From: Lichenostomus cassidix
Taxonomy: Eukaryota; Chordata; Aves; Passeriformes; Meliphagidae
Direction: 5' to 3'
Assembly (NCBI GenBank): GCA_008360975.2
Contig: CM039184.1
Span: forward strand, 36,071,797 to 36,135,796
Length of the DNA: 64,000 nucleotides
The position numbers and the translations under genes were made by a program. This document shows positions 1 to 12,329 of the stretch, piece by piece; position 1 is the stretch's first letter; each line of letters starts with the position of its first letter. A model generated the notes under the pieces. The model did no database searches and had not been told where the DNA came from. It was given only the letters and a program-made list of their open reading frames with translations.

Positions 1-3000
1 AGAGTGCAGGATTTGGGAAAGATAATGGGCAAGGAGACGAAGGCAGACGGATGGGACTTCTGCACTGTCAGTCATAAACATCTTTGTTGGTAGTGGATAA
101 AGAGTTTAAGCTAAAAAGACACTCCTCTGCATGGTTTATAAACCTCAAGGTGTAAATTCTTTTCGGAGTTTCAAAGTAAAGATGTTCAGTCTTCTTTCAT
201 GCCCACTGCAGAGAAAAAGTAGTTTTATAATTTTGAATGTGCTGTTATGAGAACACTTGACAACTCAGTCCTTCTAAGTGCTCGTGAGTAATTTGATTAT
301 TATTGCTTACTGTGCAATACCTCAGAGCATGGGGGAAGGAAGGGGTTCGCCATCTTGATCAGTTTCTCACAGCTTTCTCTGAGGTTTACATCCTCTGCCC
401 CTTGGTTATCTCTCTTTTTTTTTTGCACTCTCACACTACCTTTTAAAACTGATTTGTTAAAAGTAAAGTTAGGAATCTTGTTTGCTTTTCCCCAAACGGC
501 ACCTCCATGCTTTTCTGGACTGCTCTAAAAGGCATAGGGTTATGATGACAACTGCAACTACACTCAGGTATGCATGTTTTTAACAGTTTTCTCAGGTAAT
601 TTCTACTGCTTTATTACTACTGGTTTTTTGGGGTTTGTTTTACTAGTAGTACCCTTTCTTGCTACAGATTACAATGTTTTCCATTAGAATGCAAATGTTT
701 ATCCATCTTTTCCTTCACAATAAGGCACACTGTGTTTCCTCAGATATTAGACACTGCCCATATGGTAGTTTAGGCAACCAGCATCTCCCAAAGGTCTAAC
801 TACATGCTAACCCATTTAGTGTAAAAAGGTATTTGGAATCAGATACCTTTTCCCAAGAAAATTCCCCTCTTAGCTAAAGGCAAATGTTTCCATTTTGCCT
901 GTTTTCAGCTATTTTGGCCTTATCCAGAAAGAAACAAATGTAGCAGGCTGAAGAGAAAAAGAAGTTGAAGTAATGCATCAGTTTGAGTGTTACTCTAACC
1001 CTGAGCTCATCCTGGAGACTAATAGGTAATGCCTATCTTTGCACACTCTCTGAGCTCCCTTTTGTTAATTCCTCATTAACAAACCAGACCTTTGCTGCAT
1101 CTTCCTTTCTTAAAAGGGAGGGAGGTGAACAGAAATACAATTACACAATTATACACCCAGGTTTGAAATTAAATACATGTATGTAAGGTTAAATTTTTGT
1201 CTTGTCCCCCCATGCAGTCTGTACAGACATAGAGTGCCCTGTCATGCTCGTCTGATTTGTGCTGTACTCACAGCTCTTTCCTTACTGCTCACCCTCCTTG
1301 GGTATCTGAAGGATGGTGAAGGATGGATTACATTTCTTTAAGTGGAGAAAAATCTGCCAAGGTGAGTTAAAACTTCCCCACTTGGATGCTTACATCTTCT
1401 AGGATCAAGAATTTATTCAAGCCTTTTAGAATTCAAAACATTTCAGAAAAAAGTCAGTGTCAAGAATTACTTATTTATTGTTTTTCTCTAAAACATATAT
1501 GCTTTGGAGCTACTTTTTGGATCTTGGTTTGGGTCATATCACTGGGTGCTAATTTGATTTTTCAGCAGAAATTCAATATTGAAACACTCATGTTAGACAA
1601 TGCTGGAAGACACTTTGTGTGTTTGCAGACACCCTGAGCACACCCCTGTGCTCCCTGATCAGCTCCCTGATTACATTCTGGTAGTATTCATAAGTCTCAC
1701 ATAACTGCAAGTTTTGTAGATCTCAACCTTTTTTTGTTATTATTATTTGTGTGTAAGAGACAAATATCTGACTTGCACATGACATATATCCCTGCAGAAG
1801 GCACAAACTGGCTGCAGGTTCTCTGTGTGCATGGCTTTTCAGTATCAGTTTCCTACAACATTCAAATTTGGTGGTTAACCAGTACCCAAATTCTCAGGTG
1901 CTTAAGTGCTGGAAGCTGTAGCAAGACATCTTTGTAAATTGTGGAACCTCCTCCGAAAATCCATGAAGTGAAAGACTCTGAACTTGTGGCTGGAGCAGCC
2001 CCAAATTTATTACAGAAGAGTCCTTGCAGCTGGGGTACCTCTGTAAATGCATGCATTAATTTTTTTCACTTTCCCCCCATTATCATGTGAATATCATATT
2101 AAGAATTTCGCTGGACCATTTAAATTTTTTTTTGAATGTTGTTGTAACAGTATTTCTCAGTATTGTATTTAAAACCTTTCCTTGCTAAAAACCAAATCCA
2201 AACAAAAAGTGACTAACCAAAAACCCCCAATCTGATGCTGAGCATATACTGTTGTGTCATCCCCTTGAAATTCAACTATCTTGTTGCAACTTTACCTTTC
2301 ACTAGGCATTAAAAAATAAATAATCCTATAACCAAAACAATATTACAATATTTATGTAGAAGATTGCAGAAAAGCTATATCTTTCCCTCAGGACCCATAA
2401 TCAAGTTTTTTCTGTGTGGCTCAGAATGGTTAAACAGCTGACAGTTGTAAAAGAACAGGGAGGGTTTTAAGATGTGGAGCAATTTAATTTGTGCTAGTTT
2501 TTAAAAGCAAGTCCATATAATTTTCTTAAAATTTGATGTTAAGCCCAAAAATAGAGAGAGGAAACCATAGAATGACAGGGAAAATAATGGTAAAATGTGA
2601 TTCTGGGTGTAAGAAGATTCAGAAACTGTGTGTGTTGCGTGTGAGAAGGTTAATTTGTGTTATAGAATTTTCATCTTTGAAAAGAGAAACTTAAATTTCA
2701 GAAGATAATGATGTTCTTCCTTCGCACTAATCACAGTCATAACAAAGCTTGTCCCACCAATGCTTAGAGGATTTCACTGTCTGAAGAAATTATCCCATAA
2801 AGGAAACTGGAATGGAGATGAATGTAGACTCTGACAGGGCCTGCATTATTTTCAGAGTCTGCAACACCTGTAAGCAGTAAACACCAGTCAACACTGTCAT
2901 TAATACTTTGCAGATTTTTACATTTGATTTTTTCTCCTTAATTTGGAGTCAAAACTGAATGATACATGAGATCATGTCTTCGAAAACAAGGGCAAGCTGA

Positions 3001-6000
3001 ACATTGTGAACTTCTTTCACTAGTGTTTCTCCTATTTGCTCTTTACTCCTGGAATGTTATTTATAGATAGGTTTTTCTGCCACTAGGGTTCCGATTTTGG
3101 AAATTCTGAAATTCAAGTTACACTGGTTACCTAAAGTTCAGCCTGGGGGTGAGTGCCATGATACTTTAGCTCTGCTTACACCAGAAGAACCAAACTGTTT
3201 TAAACACCACTGGGTATCATTTTGATGCCAACCAGTTACCAAGAATGCAGTTGGGAGACTTACGCCATGATGTGTAAGCTTTGTGGTTTGGAAACACCCT
3301 GGTAATGCAATAGTTAGTTCAATAGTTAGTTTACAGTTTGGTTCTTTTCCTGTGTCATGCTGCACTATGCTATTAAAACTAGCAGATGTTCACTCCAGGA
3401 ACGGTTGCACTTCATTTGTGAACAAAGTGATTCCCATGTGGATCATGACAAGGTATATTCTCTGTCATAACTGGAAACTCAAGCTAGTCCAACAGATGTA
3501 AAATTGACTTGAATAATTGAAACAGGTTTTGACCTATGTGTTCTCACTATTAAGTTTTATAAAGCATTTATGATCCATGCAAATGAAGACAACTCATGTA
3601 TATTAATGCAATGCTATTATTCTAATTATCTTTGCATATGGCATAGTAAATATTGATTCTATTAATAAAGTTAAAGCAAGATGGAATTAAATATTCATAA
3701 TTTAGCTCACAGTACATTACAGATGTTTTACACTGAAAATTAATGCTGTGTGAAGTTATATATAACTCTGATAGGTTTTAATTTGCCTTCTTATTTTATC
3801 TACAGTATGCTTCTTCTGTCCTTGATTATCACCTTCTGGCAAAGAAAAATGTTATCTATAAGGTTTTCTATTAATAAAAAAAAAGGCAACAAGAACGATA
3901 AATGAAAAGAGCTTAAATTGTTCTGATACAGAAGACCTACCACAGTAATTTTAAAAACTTTTTACTTGTTTCACCACTGTAACAAAAAAAATGTATTTGA
4001 ATGTTTCTCTCTCACAGTTGATTTTTCCTGCCCGCTGGTTTAGTATGATTTCAGGATTGAAAATTGTTTTTCATTCTTGATATCCTTCTCCTCTCTATTT
4101 TGAACCTTCCAGGTTTCTAGAATTACAACTGAAGGATCCTGTGCAGAGTACCAAATCTTTGCCTGAACATCAGTCCTTATGCATGTGAAGTATCACCTTG
4201 AGTCTTGCTGGCATCTGAGATTTAGTCTTTCTATGGATGCAGAACCATGTCCTTTTGAATTTCTCTTTATTGTCTCATTTCTCTTGAATGATTGTCATTC
4301 CCAGGGTTGCATTTAGACTTCTAGTCTATTTTTGTCTCATCTTCACTCTGACAATTAACTCTTTTCTTCAGTTTAACTTCAGCAAGTTGTTATTGCTCTC
4401 TGTTTTCAATGCTTCTTTTAATTCTCTTCTCAATGTTTCTCTTTTTCTGAGCGAGTGAAAAAAAGTTCTAAGTTTTGAAAATACTTTTAGAAGGAGATCC
4501 ATTTATCTTAAAAATAATTAATTCCACTTTTTTCTCACCACTGTTTCTTTTCCTTGGAACACAAGCAAGAAAATCTGAGAATGCTTCACTGGCCCTCATT
4601 TTTTTGCTTTGGTGGGTGGCCCCATGCAGTTGCTGCAAGGCTTGGGTTTATTTTGTTTTCCCTTGAAGAAGTAGTTTTATATAGAAAAGTCATGTCTTAG
4701 TATGATCTGTTCTCTAGAGATAAGTGTCCTGGGTTTTTTTCTTTTTGGCATTTGTTTGTTTTCTTCCTGCACTAGACCAGACGTGCTTGGAAACACATAT
4801 TGATACAGCTGCAATAGAATTTCAGGTCTTTTAAGCTCCTCTGTAACTCATTTTGCTTTCAAAACCAACTACCAACTAGTTCATATATTGTAAATACATA
4901 AATTCATTATATGCACTCAAAATTGAATACATAGAAATTAATATAAACTGAGGGAGTGAAGGATCTGCTATTTGATTGCTAGTCCTTTTCATTCTTCAGG
5001 CAGAGGTACTTTGCCAACAAATGATAAATGGAAAGGAATTAAAATAAAAATTAAAACTAAAAATAGTCTCCAAGGGAACCCTCAAGTATACATTAAATTG
5101 CATTGATTAAGGCATATTTCAGCTTGAGATAAATAAATTAAGAGTAAGTCTAATTCAGCAGGATATAAAGAGCACAGATATATGCTCAGAGTACATTTAA
5201 CAAAAGTTTATCTCTAAGTGTTCCTCAGTTTTGCACATCAAGCCCCCAGGTTCATATTTTCTGGATGCCTGATTGCATTATCTGTGCCTAGCACAAAAGT
5301 ACTGACCTGAAATTCTTGTTTAAGTGACCATCTAAGAATCCTTTTTTAAAATGAGTCACAAACATAGACAGGATCCTTTTCTCTAGGGTAACATAGGTTA
5401 TGCTGCCATAATTTCAACTTAATTTTAAAATAGTTTTCTGCCAAATTTAAAACACATATTTAAAGAAATAATATAAGAACCCTATGGATTAATTAATAGA
5501 TAACCTTGAATCATCAGCTGCAAAAATATTTTGAACTGCATGATTCTTTTTTCTGGCTTTCTTTTTTCTTGAACATATTAATTTTTAAAGCTCATCTTTC
5601 TAGTTCATCTAGTGGAATTGTAAATACTCTCATTTAGTGGATTACAGCCTGCAGTTGTTTAAGAAAATTTTCACTAATATTCTCACAATCCACCTAGCAC
5701 AAGCTACAACATTAAAAAAACCACACAACACTAAAACACAAAAATCCAACAAGAACTTTCAAAATTAACACCTAGGCAGCACTCAGTTTAGAAAAATGTA
5801 AAATCAAATTATCAAACACATAATAGAGTTATATCTTTGCAGTCTCAGAAGTGCTGTTAAAATTATCAGCACTGTAGTGGGATAGTAAATGCAATTTTCT
5901 GGTAAGTGTTTATTCTTGCCTTTCACAGTGCTGCAGCTGAACTAACAGAACACATTTATGAGGTTGTTTCAGTGCCTAGGATGCTGATTATGGGTGATCC

Positions 6001-7240
6001 ATGTATGACATACAGTTTCCCTAAATATCTTCAAATTGCTCATTGCTCAGCTATACTAAATTTTTCTAGAAAGCAGGATGTTTGTGGCTCAGAAACTTCA
6101 TTTGAACTGTTGTAGTTTAATTTTTTTATCTCTAATGAATGTCCAATTCTTCATTCCAGTCACAGTCTCATCTGTTGAGGAATCTGTTGATAGCTCCCTG
6201 AGTTTGTAATATACTTCCATTTTAAATTAGGTTTTTTTGATACTTTTCCATTTTGTATTTTGAGTTGCATCCATGTTTCTTGTGGTTTTGATTTCTAAGG
6301 AACAAGATCTTCCTCCAGCTAAAACACAGAATTTTTCATCAAGAAAAGTGCTTTCTTTTGCAACAAGTGCTTACATTTATGACAGGGTTCTAGGTTGTGA
6401 ATCCCCAGTGGAGAAATAAAACACTTCTACTCTGTTTCCTTTGGTTGGATTAAACAGGCCTTGATCTCTCCTCTGAGAGCTTCTGGCTACAGTCAAATAA
6501 TGTATTCTGCTTTCTTTTCCTTTCTTTCCTTTCCAACATATGTGGAAGAGCGTGTTATGTTACTCACACTACTCACTCCTTGCCAGCTGGTAATATGAAG
6601 TGGTACTGCTCTCCAAGGAGATTTGTTTTACATGTGTTTTTCCAAAGATCACTATAAATTCTTCCCCTCACAGTTTTCTTACAGTCTTACAATTGTTCTG
6701 TACAGCCACTGTTTAGTTTTTACATTGGTTATTCTGCCCTTCATGCATAAAATATAAATCAAATCTTTGGTTCTGTAGTGGATATCTGATCACTATATAT
6801 AGTTTAAAGGGGGCTATTTCAACAATTTTCAAGCATTTCACTTAAAGAAACTAGTATTTTCTTCTGTCATTTTGCAGATCAGCTAAATAAGTACACTGAA
6901 GCCCCTTAGGTATGAAGCAGTCAGAAGAGAATTGCAGTAAAAACTTGTATTTCTATTTAGCTGCAAATATAGTAATTGCTAAATGCAATAATAATGGAGA
7001 AGTCAACAAATAATAGATATGAAACGTAAAGCTTTTTCATCATGGTTTCTGTATAGAAAAAAATTCTGATCTAGTCCCTTGTATTCTCCCAAGAAAATAG
7101 TATTGAGTACACTACAATTGCAACACCAATGAGAAAAAGAGTATTATCCACAGACACTAAGAAATTGTATTCACAGGCAGCTTAAACTGCATTTTAAAAA
7201 CCCCCAAAATTACTTTTCATTTTCTCATTAGAAATAGATA
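1..7240. other. AT-rich single-copy DNA, no gene recognised
   Basis: No coding region, RNA gene or recognisable transposon was found here. All open frames are under 85 codons, lack similarity to any protein I know, and often overlap one another on opposite strands, as expected by chance in AT-rich DNA. Short A and T runs are scattered throughout. A stretch around 3560-3700 is rich in TAAT/ATTA words and holds octamer-like sites, listed separately. I cannot exclude conserved non-coding elements, since no comparison to other species is possible here. Confidence 0.6.
3577..3638. promoter_or_regulatory. Octamer-like sites in an AT-rich block (speculative)
   Basis: An exact ATGCAAAT octamer (the classic POU-domain binding word) lies at 3577-3584. 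A near match in the opposite orientation, TTTGCATA, lies at 3631-3638, with a TAATTA homeodomain core between them at about 3623-3628. Such clusters are typical of developmental conserved non-coding elements, but each word is short and expected often in AT-rich DNA. This is a motif observation, not a demonstrated enhancer. Confidence 0.15.
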
Positions 7241-7250
7241 TACTATGTAC

Positions 7251-7306
7251 ATATACTATTATCTATACGTAATAGACATAGTTAATATATATACTATTAT
7301 CTATAC
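7251..7306. repeat. 18-bp direct duplication
   Basis: The same 18-base word, beginning ATATACTATT and ending CTATAC, occurs at 7251-7268 and again at 7289-7306. The 20 bases between are TA-rich. It looks like a local slippage duplication. No function is suggested. Confidence 0.8.
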
Positions 7307-7309
7307 AAC

Positions 7310-8790
7310 ATACAGATTTGCCCAAAAAGAACCAAATAACCACAGTTCTTGAGTTGTCCTGTGGCTGTTTTTACTGTGTTTTATGTGCCTTCAGTCGCAT
7401 TCAGTGACTGAGGGAGTAATTATCTGTGTTGATCCAGTGTGCTGGATGGGAGGAATCATAGCAGGAGATTTGCAAATACTGTTTGATCTACTTTGAAAAT
7501 TAAATTTGATGGAATTTAATGCATCCATCTTAAACTGAAAACTTCATCTGGAGTAAATAAACTCATATTCACAGATTGCATCTCTTGTTAGGTGTCATGC
7601 TCCAAATTTGAATTTATTCTGTTTTTAATCAACAATTGTTTAATTATTTTGTGCAAAGAAACTTGCTTACAATGGAGAAACACAGAATACCGAACAATTA
7701 AAGTCTTATTTCAAACCAGGAAAACAGGCAAAATATTCTGTTTTCTGCTTCTCACTCAAAGACCTTGGGCTACAAATTATTCTGTGATTGCTGTTTAAAA
7801 GCCTTTCTGCTCTAGACTACCATATATGCAATAAAATCTCTGTAAAAACAAGCAATCAAACTAAAAATGAAATCAGAAAAAAACCCCTCAACAGCAACAT
7901 AAACATGACAGAAAAAGATGTTCTAAGGAAAATCCACCATCTAGAAAAGGTATGTGTACATGTATAGCCATGAAGTCTTCTCAGATTTAATCATGACTGA
8001 TTTTATAGTCAAAAATAGCAAAAGAGAAATAATGTAGCTAACACTTCTAAAACATTATGGCTTCCAAATAGATACACCGGACAAAAAAGATGAAGATTGA
8101 AACTGTTTCATTTGTTTAAAATGAATTGGATTACTTCATGGAAAAAAATATAATCAGATTACCAAGTGTTTAAATCTCAGTGAATCAGATTTCCCTCTTT
8201 GGGGTGATAGGAGGGAAAGTTCACCTTGAAAACCAGAATATTTTACAGCTCTTTCTTGATGATAAGCCAGCAAAGAGAACTGATGTGACAGCTCAGTCTG
8301 ACAGAAGCAAACTAGTTTATTTCCCTCTGTAACACCCAGTAGGACATGTTGCAGCATCTACTGATGATCTGAATCACTTTATCAAGGCTTTTACTTGTAT
8401 TAAACTTAAAAGCATCATGGGCTAAATATTAAATCTTCTCTGTATTGTAATATAAACACACACAAAAAAGAATTTCAACTTATTTTTCCACTCTTGTTTT
8501 ACATCAGCCATCAAAATAATCCAGAAATTCTTTCCTGGATTACTTAATCCATCAAATATCACTACAGTGCATTCAGTCATTTATCACAATATGCAAAGCT
8601 AGCATAATTTCTTCTTAACAGAAAATGGAATGTTCAGATCATATTCCAATTTTTAATGAATGAGACTAAATTTATTTAAAAATAAATTATTGGAACAATG
8701 TGCTTGGAAATGCTCATCAGCCACAAGAATATAATACCTGTCAGCAATGATTCTTTAGCATAATTCAGTGTCAGGGATGCTGGCTAAATT
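7310..8790. other. AT-rich single-copy DNA, no gene recognised
   Basis: I see nothing beyond unique AT-rich sequence. The short open frames at 7592-7798 (plus) and 8154-8357 (minus) have no recognisable domain and no supporting signals. Confidence 0.55.
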
Positions 8791-8853
8791 GTGTTTCTTT
8801 TTTCTCCCCTCTCCCCTCAGCCCCCTTATTCTGTTCTTTCTTTTTCTTTCCAG

Positions 8854-9041
8854 ATAGAATGCTGTATGACAAAGCCCTGCAGGGGCCTGGGGGAGCAATT
8901 ATCACCATATTTCTTACACTTGTTCTTTTTTCCTCCCCTGTTTGTCTCACACTGTTCTGCCTCTTTATTTTGTTACTTAAGAAGCTTTCTGGGCAAGAAG
9001 CACATTGTTTTCCTGGTCTGGAAAATGCTTTAATACTGTAG
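8854..9041 (+). other. Possible exon: acceptor-like site plus frame with a membrane-like segment (weak)
   Basis: A long pyrimidine stretch from about 8797 ends in a CAG at 8851-8853, which would be a good splice acceptor. The frame that follows contains an ATG at 8859 and stays open for 60 codons to a stop at 9039-9041. It encodes a polar start (DKALQG), then about 28 mostly hydrophobic residues (AIITIFLTLV onward) ending in two lysines, then a short polar tail. That layout resembles a last exon carrying a membrane anchor and cytoplasmic tail. However, T-rich DNA commonly encodes hydrophobic residues by chance. I do not recognise the protein, and no partner exon or clear poly(A) site is seen. 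Most likely this is not a gene. Confidence 0.12.
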
Positions 9042-9044
9042 GCA

Positions 9045-10090
9045 CTGTTGCAACATACAATTACGATTATGAATAATGGAATCTTATTTAATAACAGTAA
9101 TCTGCAGAGGTTTTCAAACTCATAGAGCTACTTAAAGCACTTTTCAAAATAGAGAAAATCAAATAAAAGTGACATTTCTCTCAGCAAAAGTGACTCATTA
9201 TTATATGAATTGTAAAGTGAAGTTCTTTCAGTTTTAATCTCACAATATCTTAGTATTTGTCTGTTCTGACCCCCAGAATTTTGATGTTGTTGATTCTACA
9301 GAGCTTTTCCAAATATAAATTGGATATCATTTTTGAAGAGGGGAAAAGAAAGAATTCAGTGTTTGTTTGATGGCATTCTTCTGGTAGGAAAACCTTTCCC
9401 TTTCTTACAGATGTTGCATAAAACATGAATGCCTTCTTTCCACTTTATCCCATTGAGATCACACAGAGAGATTTGCCCCAGAGCAGCCCTAGTTCTTCAG
9501 ATTATTTTGCTTGTTATGCAGGGAGTACACTTCTATGTTGCTTTTCCGTGATGCTACTTCAGTTTGGCAGGTAGTTGGTATTTCCGTGGATCCAAAAATG
9601 CATCACACTATGTAACAATGTTTCACACAAAGTAATACTCAGGGACCTAATTTAATGCTTGCCAATTTCAAGTGAGTGATTTTTTAAATAACGATGCTCC
9701 ATGCTTCTTGTGGTTCATACTGTACTTTTGTGAGTTTCAAATGGGTATTTTGGGCATATATTTTATAGCCAGAAAATTCTGTGATGCAGTAGCCTATTAA
9801 GTTCACCAATCATGAAAATTAGACAGTTCTTTTAACCTACACATTTGCTACTAAATCACTCAGATTTTTCTATAAACAGGTTTGTTTTTTTTTTCCTCTG
9901 CTATGACAATCTTTATTCTCTTTCTGTTCAGAAATCACAATTCCTCCCATTTATTTTTTATATCAACAATAATACCTATAGATTTTCTCATCATCCAATT
10001 TACCACAGTCGACACACCAACAATTCACAGCATAGGTCTCAATTTTCTCTTCAAAGCAGCACACTTTACTCAAGTACGTTCATTCACCTG
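9045..10090. other. AT-rich single-copy DNA, no gene recognised
   Basis: No recognisable repeat or gene. Overlapping short frames at 9845-10211 are in pyrimidine-rich DNA, carry no known domain and run into a small tandem repeat. Confidence 0.5.
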
Positions 10091-10092
10091 GC

Positions 10093-10138
10093 GTGGGAAG
10101 AGTAGGTGGGAAGAGTACTTCCCTGGTGGGAAGAGTAG
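10093..10138. repeat. Three copies of a GTGGGAAGAGTA unit
   Basis: The 12-base unit GTGGGAAGAGTA occurs at 10093-10104, 10106-10117 and 10126-10137. The first and second copies abut at a 13-base period and the third follows a short spacer. This is a simple tandem duplication with no evident function. Confidence 0.85.
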
Positions 10139-10598
10139 GAAGAATCATCCAATATCTCAGGGTGCTCACCTGGAAGACCCATTTTCTCTTCTTCATGAAA
10201 AGAACAAATAAGATCTCCTAAAAAATCAAGGGGAGATTCTAATCTATGAGATAATCAAGATTCAATGCCATAGAATTCCCTAATCAAATGATTTTTTTAT
10301 GCTGTCAGTGAATTTGTTCCATGTTCCACAAAATAAAACAAACTTTTAATTCCATTTGCTTTCTTAGGCTTTGCTTTGTATATTTGGTGTAAGATGTAAA
10401 GACTACTCAGAGAGAAGACGTCAAAATGAATCTGGACCTTCCTGCCACTGAGCTATTTTGCCTAAACAACACCATGAGATTTTTAAAATTTTTAGTTTTG
10501 AAATTTAGGAGTGATTACAACCAAAGATCTAGAGAATAAATTCAAGCATGTCCATGTAAACCAGTTGAAATAAACTTTCAAGTCACTCTACCTATAAA

Positions 10599-11003
10599 CT
10601 CTTTTTTCTTTTCTTTTTCTTTTCTTTTCTTTTCTTTTCTTTTCTTTTCTTTTCTTTTCTTTTCTTTTCTTTTCTTTTCTTTTCTTTTCTTTTCTTTTCT
10701 TTTCCCTTTCCCTTTCCTTTCCTTTCCTTTCCTTTCCTTTCCTTTCCTTTCCTTTCCTTTCCTTTCCTTTCCTTTCCTTTCCTTTCCTTTCCTTTCTTTT
10801 CTTTTCTTTTTCTTTTTCTTTTTCTTTTTCTTTTCTTTTTCTTTTTCTTTTCTTTTTTCTTTTTCTTTTTCTTTTTCTTTTCTTTTTCTTTTTCTTTTCT
10901 TTTTTTTTCTTTTCTTTTTCTTTTCTTTTTTTTTCTTTTTCTTTTTCTTTTCTTTTCTTTTTCTTTTTCTTTTCTTTTTCTTTTTCTTTTTCTTTTTCTT
11001 TTC
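10599..11003. repeat. 405-nt uninterrupted homopyrimidine microsatellite, (TTTTC)n/(CCTTT)n
   Basis: Every base on the plus strand from 10599 to 11003 is C or T. Three blocks can be seen: TTTTC repeats to about 10703, CCTTT repeats from about 10704 to 10796, and a mixed TTTTC/TTTTTC block to 11003. The minus strand is correspondingly pure purine and reads as a long Lys/Arg/Glu-rich open frame, which is an artefact of the repeat. Tracts of this kind can form intramolecular triplexes, stall polymerases and vary in length between individuals. The exact length may also be affected by assembly. Confidence 0.98.
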
Positions 11004-11009
11004 AAATAT

Positions 11010-12265
11010 ATTTTGGCTCTTATTATGAAGTGTCTAATCCTTTGTACAGTTACACATTAAAAAAATCCTAGGCTTTTCACTCAGAGTCCTGGGTTTTTCC
11101 CTGGAGTCAAATACCTTCTGAAGCTAAATTTGGCAATCCTTCGCTTGTGTCCCTGAAGTCCCAATTGGGATTTACTCCAAAGTGCCTGACAAGATAAAAG
11201 CATGAAATCTGTCTTCTAAAAACCACACACTACCATTTTCTCTTCTTATATGTAACTATAGCTCCCACAGCTAGGGCATTCTAGCTAAAAATAATAAGGT
11301 AAGTAAGGTTGCCTTCGTTGTGAAGATCACTTAAACCCCACTTGAAATTATAGTAATCTGAACAGTAAAGATAATTGATATGAAATACAGCAGTGTTACC
11401 TTGTCAATGAGAAAGCTTCATAGAAAGTGTGGTGGCTGTATTTATGAAGAAAATGTGTATTTTCCTAAAGGTTTTCTACCAGTCTTCATAAATTGCTTAT
11501 ACATTCTTTCCATGAAAAGAAAAAAACCCAAATAATTTTATCTACAGAGGTAGATTAATTTGATTAATTTCAAAAATCAAATTAAAAAAACACAATAAAA
11601 CAAATTAGATAATAATAAAAAGAAAAGAAGAAGAAAGAAAAGAAAAGAACTAATATTATGCTGAAACATTAGAGACTAATGCAATATTTTACGAGGGTTG
11701 ACAGTAATGGATAGCTAAGCACAGAAAAAAAAAAGAAAGATTGATATCTGTCCATTTGAATTTTTGAGCACAATATTTATCCTTTTATAACTTTTGTTTG
11801 GCTACAGAAGATTGGCTATTTCCCTCAGAGGCCAAACACAAAAGAGAAGGTGTTCTAAACAACATTATCTGAATTTGATCATTTTTCCCAACATGAAGTT
11901 AAAGCCAGATGTATTTGTGTTAGCATTACCCAGAAAAAGACATCAGTGTGATAAAACTGAAGATAGAGTGATAGTCCTAAAAGTCTCTAGGTAGATGTCA
12001 ATAGCTGAGAGATAACAAAAAGTCCCAATTTTAGACGAAAGTTTCTGCTTTTGTAGTGTATCCATTCCCGTGCTTTATCAAAGAATCAAGGATTTCAAGC
12101 ATAACTTATTTTGAAAAGCCCTTTGGAAGCTACTTGAGGACAGAAAAAGGGCAGATAAAAAAAGGCTGAAAAAGAGGGGGGAAATATTAGTGGAAAACAT
12201 TTTACAAGCCATTGCTTGCTAACAGGTTAAATGATCATGTACTTATTATGTGTGCATAATGATAA
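11010..12265. other. AT-rich DNA with an A-rich purine run, no gene recognised
   Basis: Unique AT-rich DNA. A purine run of about 33 bases (AAAAAGAAAAGAAG-type) spans about 11617-11649, only about 600 bp from the long pyrimidine tract and of complementary character. The 66-codon frame at 11794-11994 has no recognisable content. Confidence 0.5.
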
Positions 12266-12269
12266 AATA

Positions 12270-12328
12270 TAGTTGAACAAATGCAATGTAGTTGAACAAA
12301 TGTAATGATACAATGTAGTTGAACAAAT
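12270..12328. repeat. Three copies of a TAGTTGAACAAAT unit
   Basis: The 13-base word TAGTTGAACAAAT is repeated exactly at 12270-12282, 12289-12301 and 12316-12328. The last two copies share the longer context CAATGTAGTTGAACAAAT. The spacings of 19 and 27 bases differ, so this is an imperfect minisatellite. Confidence 0.85.
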
Positions 12329-12329
12329 C

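Noticed and set aside
10592..11005. 137-codon Lys/Arg/Glu-rich minus-strand frame
   Set aside because: It is simply the translation of the homopyrimidine microsatellite. Its open state follows from the absence of stop codons in AAAAG/AAAGG-type repeats.
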